A stretch of 43,656 nucleotides of DNA, from contig CALXBD010000111.1 of the NCBI GenBank assembly GCA_944386445.1, positions 1-43,656 on the forward strand, written 5' to 3'. The stretch comes from an uncultured Clostridia bacterium. Its GTDB lineage: Bacteria; Bacillota; Clostridia; Oscillospirales; Ruminococcaceae. Numbering within the stretch: the stretch's first letter is position 1; each line of letters starts with the position of its first letter. Positions 9,570 through 17,646 of this stretch are shown one piece after another. A model generated the notes under the pieces. The model saw only the letters and a program-made list of their open reading frames with translations. It made no database searches and was not told the origin of the DNA. A program made the position numbers and the translations under genes.

Positions 9570-10472
9570 TCAGTATGTTTGAAGAATTGCGCGAACAGTA
9601 CCCAGCAGGGGGGCATTGTCCGGATCTTCGGCCGGGCGAATCTGAGGAATCCACTCCCCATACATTGCTTTTTTCATAGCAGGCAGGAAAAGCTCCGCCG
9701 ATTTGGAAATAGCGCCGCCCAGCAAGAGAAGCTCGAATCGATTCTCAATACAGATATCCTTGAGAATTTCACCCAAAGCAGTACCGAATTCCTCAAACAC
9801 CTGTCGGGATACCGCATCACCCTTTCGAGCCATTCCTGCGATATCCGCTACAGAAGGAAGCGGGGCATCCGGGCGCAGACGGCGGTAATTTTGTTCTAAA
9901 GCCCGTTTAGAAGCGTAATCTTCTGCAATGGAGCCACGGAAGGGCCTGGCAAAGATGCTGATTCCGGGGCCTCCCTGGGGATTCTGAAAAATTTTTCCAT
10001 CAAACATGGAAGCAAATCCCAAACCAGTTCCGATGATGGTTCCGGCAATACGGCTGTAATGCATCCTGTCCTCTCCGGAGACAGCTCCCAGCAGAAATGC
10101 CGTGGAATCGTGCAGAAACTTTATTGGGATTTCTCCTAAAATTTCCTGAAACCAAGGCCGCATGGGCAATCCGAAAATGGCCGCATATTTGTGGGTCATA
10201 GCGCAGACCCCCTCTGCGTACCGGAAAGGCCCCGGGATACAGACAGACACAGCTGTAACAGAAGCACCAAGTTGTGTGGCTGCATCTTTGGCCTGAGCAG
10301 CCAGATTGCGATAGGAGGCGGAGATTTCCTCCGCCGTCCCGTCGGAATTGACCGCCACCTTCAGAAAACTGTCCGGAAGCAGAACGCCCTCTTCCGAAGC
10401 CAGGGCCGCCTTCAAAAAGGTTCCCCCAGCGTCCACTGCCAGAATCAGGGATTTATTCATTTTCATACCCAT
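9570..10472 (-). CDS. ROK family sugar kinase (zinc motif absent)
   Basis: This is an ATP-dependent sugar kinase of the ROK family, of which glucokinases, fructokinases and N-acetylhexosamine kinases are members. The phosphate-binding motif LAVDAGGTFLKAAL is at the N-terminus, and LHDSTAFLLGA contains the probable catalytic Asp; LLLLGGAISKS matches the second ATP-binding segment. The usual ROK zinc motif (CxCGxxGC with a preceding His) is missing: the corresponding stretch reads QGGPGISIFARPFRGS. Three in-frame ATGs compete (10472, 10466, 10460). AAGGATGG just upstream favours 10466 or 10460, and all overlap the end of the PMI gene, implying coupling. Substrate is unknown; an imported hexose is expected. 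Confidence 0.88.
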   Translation of the reverse strand: MGMKMNKSLILAVDAGGTFLKAALASEEGVLLPDSFLKVAVNSDGTAEEISASYRNLAAQAKDAATQLGASVTAVSVCIPGPFRYAEGVCAMTHKYAAIFGLPMRPWFQEILGEIPIKFLHDSTAFLLGAVSGEDRMHYSRIAGTIIGTGLGFASMFDGKIFQNPQGGPGISIFARPFRGSIAEDYASKRALEQNYRRLRPDAPLPSVADIAGMARKGDAVSRQVFEEFGTALGEILKDICIENRFELLLLGGAISKSAELFLPAMKKAMYGEWIPQIRPAEDPDNAPLLGTVRAILQTY

Positions 10473-12300
10473 CCTTCAGAAGGGTCTTGTGCATGGTAAT
10501 GACGCCGACGCCTTCATTGATGACTTCATATGGGCCGAACCCTGCGGGGACGATGACCATATCCAAATAGTTCTGGTGGAAGCAGCGGCTGGGGTCTGTC
10601 AGAGAACGGATCAGGCACTTTTCGCCTTCCACCAGTACCAGCACATGGAACCGGTCGGTAGTCTCATCGGTGTACCGCTCCGGGAACCGGACATTGCGGA
10701 GGCTGAAATAGATAAGCTCATGTTCGCCCACGATATATTCCCGGAAGCCGTCGCCTTCCCGGATGGTCCGAGGTGCCTGGATAAAGTTTTCCTTAACCCA
10801 GTTTTCACGGAAATCCCTGCGCAGCACCTTGTCACCATGATAGGTGTGAATGGGCCGGAGATTTCCGTCCAGATCCTTGCGCATGTAGTCGTACATCTTG
10901 TAGGTATAGGAACCAATCGTCAAGCTGCCGATTTCGAGGATCACCTGATTGCGGCCGGAAGCGTGGATGGTGCCTGCCGGGATAAGGAACTGCATCCCCG
11001 GACGAGACGGCTCTGAGTAAACATACTGATCGTGGTCGAAGCCTTCACCGTATTTTTCCGCTCGCCGGGCTTTGGCGATAAACTCTTCCACGTCGGCATT
11101 CTGCCGGAAGCCGCAGTAAGTTTTTGCTTCCTGACCGGTGACGACCATATAATAGCTCTCATCCTGCCGGCCCAACTCATCGTTATTTTCCTTGACGTAT
11201 TTCCCGTCGGGATGGCACTGGATAGACATGTTCCCGCTGGCATGGAAGGTATCGTCATAATTGAAGCGGATGGGGAAGTAGCCGTTAAATTTTTCAGCCA
11301 CTTGTTTTCCCATCAGTTTAGGTCCGATGATCTGCACGAAGAAATAGAAGGGGAATTCCAGCTGGAGTCCATCCAGATCTGCAACGATGGAAACCTCCAT
11401 GGGGATCAGATCGAAAACCCAGGCGCAGTTGCGCATTTCTTCCGGCAGGTTCCGCAGATGCTTCACATAGAATCCACCCCAGACGCCTTCGATATAGACA
11501 GGTTTGCAGCGCAGAGGCTGGTCTGTCATGGTTGAGAACAGTTCTTTCAGCTCCGGGATCGGCAGAGCCTGGATCTCATCCGGATGGTCACCGGTAAGAT
11601 AGTAGTCCACTTCCTCATTGCGGACTAACTTTCCGCGGTGGGCGGCGACTGCTTCAAAATCCACATAGTAGCTGTGGCGGATCATCTCATTTGGCGAACG
11701 CCGTTCCGGGAACCCCAGGTTTCCGCAGGAGCCGTTGCGGATATTGAGAATGGTCCGTTTCTGAGTCATGTCGATGAACAGCCTAAGATCGCACAAGGGC
11801 CGGAAGGCGTCAAGCAGCGCGCCATTGCCCCAAATAATCAGCAAGCCTTTGCCATTTTTGGAAAACGCTTCTATTTTTGAAGCCATTGCGGCGATTTTTT
11901 CAGTGTCCATCAAGCCTTCCAAGCCGTCATGGTACAAGCGTCCATAAAGGAGCGGGGGGTCTGTTTCCCTGTCTTCCGGCAGATAATGGAGCAGCTTGTC
12001 ATGAAGAGTTTTGCTATCCAGATACAAGGCTTCTGTAGAGAGGGATTGGGCCTCCATTCCCGCCTGGAATGCCAGCAGCGACAAAAGCCCACGAAATCGG
12101 TCCAGAGGAGCGCTGATATATCCGTCCAGGCCGATGATGCAGCGGCCTTTTTCTTTTATAATTGCTGCAGCATCCCGCAGAATTCGTTTTGCACTGGCTG
12201 TCGTGTCGGTGGAAATGGCTTCACGCAATGCCTGTGAATAGGGAACGTGGTTGATTGCATCGGGATCGTCGTAAGGATAGGGATTGAACATGAAACTCAT
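10453..12300 (-). CDS. Mannose-6-phosphate isomerase with N-terminal degenerate kinase-like domain
   Basis: The 615-residue protein is far longer than a standard class I phosphomannose isomerase (about 300-390). The C-terminal part (about 265-615) has PMI/cupin features: VWGGFYVKHLRN, MSIQCHPDGKY (like the zinc site of LSVQVHPDD), and AGTIHASGRNQVILEIG. The N-terminal 250 residues resemble a uridine-kinase-type P-loop fold (LLYGRLYHDGLEGLMD, LLIIWGNGALL, LCDLRLFIDMTQKRTI), but the P-loop position (about 54-65) reads IIGLDGYISAPL and lacks GKS/GKT, so it is unlikely to bind ATP in the usual way. Start 12300 has AGGAGG eight bases upstream. The enzyme would interconvert mannose-6-P or a related sugar phosphate with a ketose phosphate; the N-domain could be a sensor or structural. 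Confidence 0.85.
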   Translation of the reverse strand: MSFMFNPYPYDDPDAINHVPYSQALREAISTDTTASAKRILRDAAAIIKEKGRCIIGLDGYISAPLDRFRGLLSLLAFQAGMEAQSLSTEALYLDSKTLHDKLLHYLPEDRETDPPLLYGRLYHDGLEGLMDTEKIAAMASKIEAFSKNGKGLLIIWGNGALLDAFRPLCDLRLFIDMTQKRTILNIRNGSCGNLGFPERRSPNEMIRHSYYVDFEAVAAHRGKLVRNEEVDYYLTGDHPDEIQALPIPELKELFSTMTDQPLRCKPVYIEGVWGGFYVKHLRNLPEEMRNCAWVFDLIPMEVSIVADLDGLQLEFPFYFFVQIIGPKLMGKQVAEKFNGYFPIRFNYDDTFHASGNMSIQCHPDGKYVKENNDELGRQDESYYMVVTGQEAKTYCGFRQNADVEEFIAKARRAEKYGEGFDHDQYVYSEPSRPGMQFLIPAGTIHASGRNQVILEIGSLTIGSYTYKMYDYMRKDLDGNLRPIHTYHGDKVLRRDFRENWVKENFIQAPRTIREGDGFREYIVGEHELIYFSLRNVRFPERYTDETTDRFHVLVLVEGEKCLIRSLTDPSRCFHQNYLDMVIVPAGFGPYEVINEGVGVITMHKTLLKDGYENE

Positions 12301-12335
12301 ACAGAAAACCTCCTATGTAATTGGTGTGGTTACCA

Positions 12336-13757
12336 TTAAAGACGAGTGAATGAGAAGCCCATCAGGCGGGCAAGGACTTCCAACTGAGCGGTATAGTCTC
12401 CGTCCACGATACCGTAGTGCTGCGTAACGCCTGTTTCCAGCAGCTTTTGGAAGAAGGGACGAAGCTCTCCTTCGGCAGGGCGGAACAAGCCGTGGGAGTA
12501 GGATGTGATGAAATGCCGGCCAGGGAGCCCGTCTACTAGGCCGCAGACCATTTGGAAGGAGCCGTCCTTCTGAGAGATATGCAGCATTGTTTTCCGTCCG
12601 GGAGGAATGAGATACCAGGCAAAGGGTGCCCCTGCATGTTTATAAGAAGTTTTTGCAAAACGCACATCCCGGGCAATTAAGACCTTCCCGGCAGGGTCTG
12701 TATAGTCGTTTGGACCGGCATGACCGCCTGCAAAGCAGTTGTTGGGCAGGTCAATATGGAAAGGCTCGATAAAGCTGACGGGCTTGCCGGACAGCAGCCG
12801 CAGGATATAGACAGCCAGCCCTCCGCCGATGTCGCCTTCAGGAACCACCGGGACGTCACCGCCTTCCGGTGTCGGAATAAATCCTGGCCGGAGACCCACT
12901 TCTGTCAGCAGAACCGGATCTACATCATTTAAAACGACCATATCAGCGCCCACATTGCGTCCGGTATTTTCCAGTGCGATGGAAGCCCGAACAGAAGCCG
13001 CAAATTTATCCGGATCCACATCAGGCAGTACCTCGTAGCGGTCTGACAGCATTTTGCAGGCTCTTTTGACATCTTCTTCCGGAATCCGGTCAATTTCCTG
13101 AGTCAACGTTGCCACGGAAAGGAAACGCAGCTCCGGCCCTGCCTTTTGAAATAGGGCATAAGGATCCACATAGGTAGACCACATGACCTCATTATAGCAA
13201 GCCATCAGGGCGAAGGTAGATTTGCGCAGTTTAGTGCGAACCATTGCGGCCCGGCAGAAATCTTCTGCTTTTGCAGCAAGTTCATCTAATGTGCCGATGG
13301 CAGTTTCCAGCATGGGGCGGTCGAAGCGCCGCACAGATCCGGAGGCTTCCAGAGCGCCTACCAAACCGCCGGCTGACAGATATTCTACAAAATCGCTTTC
13401 TGATTCTGTATTCGTAAAATCGATGGAATCCCGGATCTTGCTGGCAAAGAGGATGGGAATAGGAGGCATATCGCGTAAAAAGCGTACCCAAAGGAAATCC
13501 TCAGACCAGGAAAGAAAGAGGGCAAAAATGCAGTCCACTTTTTCCCGCTGGAACAGATCCATTGCAGCCGCCAGATCTTCACGGGTATAGAGCGGGCCGG
13601 GGCAGACAGGGGTACAAAATTTTTTCATTGACAAAATGAACGCGTCTGTTTCTGCGAGCTTTCTTTTTTCGTAACTGCCTTCCGGCGTATCTGCTCCCAA
13701 CGCCCGAAATCGGGAAGTTGCAATCAGCAGAACGCCCATTTTTCCGTTTTCTATCAA
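12336..13757 (-). CDS. L-fucose/L-arabinose isomerase-like protein
   Basis: This is a 473-residue member of the FucI/AraA isomerase fold, which interconverts free aldoses and ketoses with Mn2+. Support comes from the long C-terminal region with VVPEGDIGGGLAVYIL, FIEPFHIDL and CFAGGHAGPND, giving acidic and His residues in family-like order. The start is set at TTG 13757, seven bases after GGGAGGG; ATG 13739 is the alternative. The frame extends further to 13904, but that part is poly-A/T leader crossing the promoter and is unlikely to be translated. It is the first gene of the leftward arm, 36 bases before the PMI gene. The actual sugar is unknown. Confidence 0.8.
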   Translation of the reverse strand: MIENGKMGVLLIATSRFRALGADTPEGSYEKRKLAETDAFILSMKKFCTPVCPGPLYTREDLAAAMDLFQREKVDCIFALFLSWSEDFLWVRFLRDMPPIPILFASKIRDSIDFTNTESESDFVEYLSAGGLVGALEASGSVRRFDRPMLETAIGTLDELAAKAEDFCRAAMVRTKLRKSTFALMACYNEVMWSTYVDPYALFQKAGPELRFLSVATLTQEIDRIPEEDVKRACKMLSDRYEVLPDVDPDKFAASVRASIALENTGRNVGADMVVLNDVDPVLLTEVGLRPGFIPTPEGGDVPVVPEGDIGGGLAVYILRLLSGKPVSFIEPFHIDLPNNCFAGGHAGPNDYTDPAGKVLIARDVRFAKTSYKHAGAPFAWYLIPPGRKTMLHISQKDGSFQMVCGLVDGLPGRHFITSYSHGLFRPAEGELRPFFQKLLETGVTQHYGIVDGDYTAQLEVLARLMGFSFTRL

Positions 13758-13800
13758 GATAAATCCCTCCCATAAGTCATCTAAAAATATCGACATTTTT

Positions 13801-13829
13801 AATATACAAAGAATTTTTCCAAACGTCAA
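13801..13829 (-). promoter_or_regulatory. Promoter of the leftward sugar-metabolism arm
   Basis: On the minus strand, TTGACG (13824-13829) and TATATT (13801-13806) are separated by 17 bases, about 45 bases upstream of the isomerase start. Confidence 0.8.
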
Positions 13830-13832
13830 TAG

Positions 13833-13861
13833 TTTTTCGAAAAAAATATTCAAAATTGAAT
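13833..13861. promoter_or_regulatory. Candidate operator palindromes in the divergent region
   Basis: The region 13758-14082 has no gene and is extremely AT-rich. Next to the leftward -35 box lie a perfect 12-base palindrome TTTTTCGAAAAA (13833-13844) and an inverted repeat ATTCAA-AA-TTGAAT (13848-13861). Either could be the RpiR-type regulator's operator, but palindromes arise easily in A/T tracts. Confidence 0.4.
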
Positions 13862-14008
13862 GTTTTTTTATTTTTTGAAAAAATAACAAGTTTCTAAAAA
13901 ACAATGCAAATTACTCAGAATTTACTTTGATTTTAAAATATAAATAGCTTTTTTAAATAATTTTAAAAAAATAATTTGAAAAAATTTTTTTGAAATTGAA
14001 AAAACTAC

Positions 14009-14037
14009 TTGATTTTTTCGTCGTAATTCGTTATCAT
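14009..14037 (+). promoter_or_regulatory. Promoter of the rightward transport/hydrolase arm
   Basis: TTGATT (14009-14014) and TATCAT (14032-14037) are spaced by 17 bases, about 45 bases before the first permease. Confidence 0.68.
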
Positions 14038-14082
14038 GGTTTTATAAAGATACACAAAATGATTTTGGCAGGAGGATGAAAA

Positions 14083-15048
14083 ATGGACAAATCAACAAAT
14101 CAAGTAATTACGACTGTTCCACGTTCCACCGTCTGGTCACGGCTGATTGCCTATATGAAACGCGACTGGATGCTTTATGTCATGTTTCTGCCAGGTTTAG
14201 CTTATTTCGTGATTTTCAAGTATCTTCCGATGTATGGCGTTACGATTGCTTTCAAGGATTACAAAATCGGCATGGAGATACTGGAGGCGCCTTGGGTTGG
14301 ATTCAAGCATTTTGCGGATCTGTTTGGGCGTACTGCATTTCAGCGGGCGTTTTGGAACAATATCATTATCAGCATACTGAAGTTAGTCGTAGGCTTCCCG
14401 TTTCCCATTATTCTTTCGCTGATGATCAATGAGATTCGGAGCAGTAAAGCGAAGAAATTCGTTCAAACTTCTGTGATTCTCCCCAACTTTGTTTCCTGGG
14501 TTGTAGTATACGGATTGTTTTATGCAATTCTTTCGCCCAATGCCGGCGTTTTGAAGGATATCTTGGGATTGTTTGGCTATTCGGGCAGTGTCCCGAATCT
14601 TTTGGCCAGCCAGTCGGCAGCCCGTCCGATCATTGTGTTGTCCCACGTGTGGAAAGGCGCAGGCATGGGGACCATTGTTTACCTGGCCGCCATTACCGGG
14701 ATCGACCAGGGGCTGTATGAAGCGGCTGCTATTGACGGAGCCGGGCGTTGGCGGCAGATGTGGCATATCACTTTATCCAGTATCCGGTCGACGATCGTAG
14801 TGCTGTTGATTTTCCGGCTTGGTGAGATGATGTATGCTGGATTTGACCAAGTCTTTGTTTTCAGCAACGACGCGATTATCAGCAAAATTGATATTATCGA
14901 TACTTATGTTTACCGTCTGGGCCTTCAGGACCGGAAATACGGCATTTCTACTGCGGCAGGACTGTTCCAGTCATTGATCGGGCTGTGCCTAGTACTGTTT
15001 ACCAACTGGATTGCCAAAAAAGTAGATCCCGACAGCGGTATTATGTAA
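14083..15048 (+). CDS. Sugar ABC transporter permease (LplB-type, CUT1)
   Basis: The 321-residue integral membrane protein is the first of two permeases of a CUT1 oligosaccharide importer. It has about six membrane segments starting near residue 30 and the EAA loop LYEAAAIDGAGRWRQMWHIT near residue 210, where the shared ATPase docks. The opening (MKRDWMLYVMFLPGLAYFVIF) and the LplB/YtcP-like pattern fit importers that use a large binding lipoprotein. The start follows AGGAGG at 14071-14076. No ATPase gene is present in the window, so a shared MsmX-type ATPase elsewhere is expected. Confidence 0.93.
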   Translation: MDKSTNQVITTVPRSTVWSRLIAYMKRDWMLYVMFLPGLAYFVIFKYLPMYGVTIAFKDYKIGMEILEAPWVGFKHFADLFGRTAFQRAFWNNIIISILKLVVGFPFPIILSLMINEIRSSKAKKFVQTSVILPNFVSWVVVYGLFYAILSPNAGVLKDILGLFGYSGSVPNLLASQSAARPIIVLSHVWKGAGMGTIVYLAAITGIDQGLYEAAAIDGAGRWRQMWHITLSSIRSTIVVLLIFRLGEMMYAGFDQVFVFSNDAIISKIDIIDTYVYRLGLQDRKYGISTAAGLFQSLIGLCLVLFTNWIAKKVDPDSGIM

Positions 15049-15070
15049 TCTGGGAAAGGAGAATTGAGTT

Positions 15071-15970
15071 ATGGCACGTTCTAAGCTGAAACCTGCTACT
15101 GCCGGCGGTCGAGTTGGCAACATCATTATTGGAATTTTTCTGGGGCTGATGGTGGTTATAACGATTTATCCGTTTTGGCATGTTATCATGTATTCTCTTT
15201 CCGATTCCCATGCTTCCATGAGCGGCGGCATTTTTCTCTGGCCGCGGGATTTTTCCTTGCTGTCCTATCAGCAGCTGTTAAGTACAAAGCAGATTTACGT
15301 CTGTTATCGGAACAGTATTCTGAAAACAGTTGTGGGCACAGGTATATCTCTGATTTTGACAGCCCTTACCGCTTATCCGTTGTCGTTGAGGCGTTTTAAA
15401 GGCCGCAATTTCTTCTGTATGATGATTTTCTTTACGATGCTTTTTAACGGCGGTTTGATTCCTACTTACCTGCTGATTAAAGACCTGCATCTGCTGGACA
15501 GCTTCTGGGTATATGTCCTGCCCGGAGCCATGAGCGCTTACAACCTGTTTATTCTGCGGAATTTCTTCCAGTCGATTCCGGCTTCCCTGGAGGAATCTGC
15601 CCATCTGGATGGAGCGAATCCATTCCAGATCCTGTTTAAGATCGTTTTACCGTTGTCTTTGCCCTCTTTGGCTGCGCTGGCGATGTTCTACGGAGTGGGA
15701 CTCTGGAATGGTTATATGGATAATGTCCTTTATGTCAATAATCAAGACCTTCAGCTGCTCCAAAACTACCTTCGTCAGCTGATTGCTGCCGCGGGGGCAA
15801 AGAGCGGTACGATGAGTGAAATGTCCAATATTGGTGCGGCGGCCCGCTTGACGGAGGAAACCGTTAAGATGACTGTTATTACAGTATCGGTCGTTCCTGT
15901 GCTTGTCGTTTATCCGTTCCTGCAGAAATACTATACCAAAGGTGTCATGGTAGGATCGGTTAAAGGTTAA
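15071..15970 (+). CDS. Sugar ABC transporter permease (LplC/YtcP-type, CUT1)
   Basis: This 299-residue protein is the second permease of the importer. It has six predicted membrane spans and an EAA-type loop (EESAHLDGANPFQILFKIVL near residue 178). The C-terminal PFLQKYYTKGVMVGSVKG is the characteristic ending of this permease subfamily. AAAGGAG lies 11 bases upstream of ATG 15071, and the gap to the first permease is 22 bases. Confidence 0.94.
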   Translation: MARSKLKPATAGGRVGNIIIGIFLGLMVVITIYPFWHVIMYSLSDSHASMSGGIFLWPRDFSLLSYQQLLSTKQIYVCYRNSILKTVVGTGISLILTALTAYPLSLRRFKGRNFFCMMIFFTMLFNGGLIPTYLLIKDLHLLDSFWVYVLPGAMSAYNLFILRNFFQSIPASLEESAHLDGANPFQILFKIVLPLSLPSLAALAMFYGVGLWNGYMDNVLYVNNQDLQLLQNYLRQLIAAAGAKSGTMSEMSNIGAAARLTEETVKMTVITVSVVPVLVVYPFLQKYYTKGVMVGSVKG

Positions 15971-15997
15971 ATTTCAAGAATAAAAAGGAGGATTCCC

Positions 15998-17560
15998 ATG
16001 AAAAACGGCAAAAAAACCCTGTGTTTGTTCCTTGTCCTTGCGATGGCAGCGACTATGATGTCCGCTTGTGGTGATGATTCATCCAATAGCAGTGGAAGCA
16101 GCGGAAGCACACAGACTGGTTCCAGCGGCGGAACATCGGCCTCTACCTCTGAGGATGAGGAGGAACCTGCGACAGTTTCTATCCTGTTGGGTGGCGACAA
16201 TACTCCTAATGCGGAAAATCTGGTGTTGGATGAATTGGGCAAACAAACCAATACCATTATTGAAATGACCTATGTAGCAGGCGCGGATCTTGCTACAAAG
16301 CGCAGTACCATGGCAGCCTCCGATACTTTGCCTGACCTGTTTGATGTAGGCGGCACCGAAGCACAGGAATACATAGATGCTGGTTTACTCTATGACCTGA
16401 CCGGATTGGAAGATAAGGCTCCCAACTGGTTCAATAATGCTGGTGATCTGATTTCCCAGATGCCGTTAAATGCCAATGGGATTTATGTCGTACCAACAGG
16501 GGCCCAGGGCTGGGCGGACAATCTGAATATTCGTACCGACTGGCTTGAGAACCTGGGGATGGATATGCCCACCAATCTGGATGAACTTTATGATGTTTTC
16601 TATGCGTTTACCTATAACGATCCTGATGGCAATGGACAGGACGATACCTTCGCCCTCTGCGCCAATTCAGACCGCCGTCCTTACAGCCTGATTTTCGGCG
16701 CTTATGGGATTGCATATGATTCGGACATCGTTCTGGAGGACGGGACGGTCAGCAAATGGGTAAAGCATCCGCATTTCCTGGAAGCGGTTACTTATATCCG
16801 GAAGCTGATCAATGACGGTTTGGTTGAACCTGACTGGCTGACTATCCCGCAGATGGATATGTTCGGTAAGCTGTGGAATGGTGTAGCCGGCGCCATGGTT
16901 TGGGAATGTGTGGGGCCGACCAACAACTGGTATCCGTCCCGGTATACGGAAGAAGTTACTCCGACCTTTGGCTTTGCCACAATCGAAGGCCCTTATGGCG
17001 ATTCCGGTGTAAAACCCAGTTTCCCCAGCCTGAACTATGGGTTTGCTGTTGCTGCCCGGACAGAGAACATTGATGCAGTTCTTCGGGTGGCAGACTACTG
17101 CTGCACAGATGAAGGAAACGCATTGCTTTATCTGGGCGTGGAAGGTGTTATGTTTGAGTGGACCGATAAGGAAAACGGGCAATACCAGTATTTGGGCGAG
17201 TATACAGATAGTGCTGTCCAGCGTGCAGAAGGCGGGTTCTGTTACCATCACCTTTGCCGTCCTGCCATTAACTGCGAGGTCCAGATCCTGAACGCGCAGA
17301 CCCAGGAAGGCGTACAGCTGGCTTGGGACAGCATGATTACCGACGGTGTGGTTTACTGCTATGACAGCCTCCAGAGCAGCATCGACTATGGTTCTGACAT
17401 GGATCAGATCATCGATGAGATGTGGGTAGCTCTTCTGCAGGCCGGCAGCGATGACGAGCTGCAGGGCATCTATGACGACTATATGAATCGTTGGGAAACA
17501 GAGGCTCACGGCTCTGAGTGGGAAGAAGAAATTACAGAGTGGTATAATAATCACAAATAA
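15998..17560 (+). CDS. Extracellular sugar-binding lipoprotein of ABC importer
   Basis: The 520-residue protein is the solute-binding component. It has a lipoprotein signal peptide with lipobox MSAC and lipidated Cys24, then a Ser/Gly/Thr/Glu-rich linker (about 26-55) and a family 1-type binding domain (LGGDNTPNAENLVLDELGK, FDVGGTEAQEYIDAGLLYDLT). Its length matches the LplA/YtcQ-type binding proteins. AAGGAGG precedes ATG 15998. It would capture oligosaccharides at the outer membrane face and deliver them to the two permeases just upstream. A terminator 15 bases downstream probably keeps its expression above that of the enzymes that follow. Confidence 0.94.
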   Translation: MKNGKKTLCLFLVLAMAATMMSACGDDSSNSSGSSGSTQTGSSGGTSASTSEDEEEPATVSILLGGDNTPNAENLVLDELGKQTNTIIEMTYVAGADLATKRSTMAASDTLPDLFDVGGTEAQEYIDAGLLYDLTGLEDKAPNWFNNAGDLISQMPLNANGIYVVPTGAQGWADNLNIRTDWLENLGMDMPTNLDELYDVFYAFTYNDPDGNGQDDTFALCANSDRRPYSLIFGAYGIAYDSDIVLEDGTVSKWVKHPHFLEAVTYIRKLINDGLVEPDWLTIPQMDMFGKLWNGVAGAMVWECVGPTNNWYPSRYTEEVTPTFGFATIEGPYGDSGVKPSFPSLNYGFAVAARTENIDAVLRVADYCCTDEGNALLYLGVEGVMFEWTDKENGQYQYLGEYTDSAVQRAEGGFCYHHLCRPAINCEVQILNAQTQEGVQLAWDSMITDGVVYCYDSLQSSIDYGSDMDQIIDEMWVALLQAGSDDELQGIYDDYMNRWETEAHGSEWEEEITEWYNNHK

Positions 17561-17574
17561 GGTGTCATGAGAAG

Positions 17575-17607
17575 CCGGGAACCAGCAGCGGCTGGTCCCC
17601 GGTTTTT
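17575..17607 (+). terminator. Intra-operon terminator after the binding protein
   Basis: CCGGGAACCAGC pairs with GCTGGTCCCCGG (one mismatch) around a 4-base loop, followed by TTTTT. Placed between transport genes and enzymes, it likely gives partial readthrough. Confidence 0.85.
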
Positions 17608-17646
17608 GACTGACCGGCAGCAGCCGGCGGAAAGGCGGAGAGATAC

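Noticed and set aside
13758-13904. Upstream extension of the FucI/AraA-like isomerase to an ATG at 13904
   Set aside because: The extension translates A/T-rich DNA over the leftward -10 and -35 boxes, while GGGAGGG correctly precedes TTG 13757.
13970-14000. Repeated TTTGAAA-like tracts before the rightward promoter as operator half-sites
   Set aside because: They are direct A/T-rich tracts that do not form a clean inverted repeat, and chance occurrence is high in this composition.
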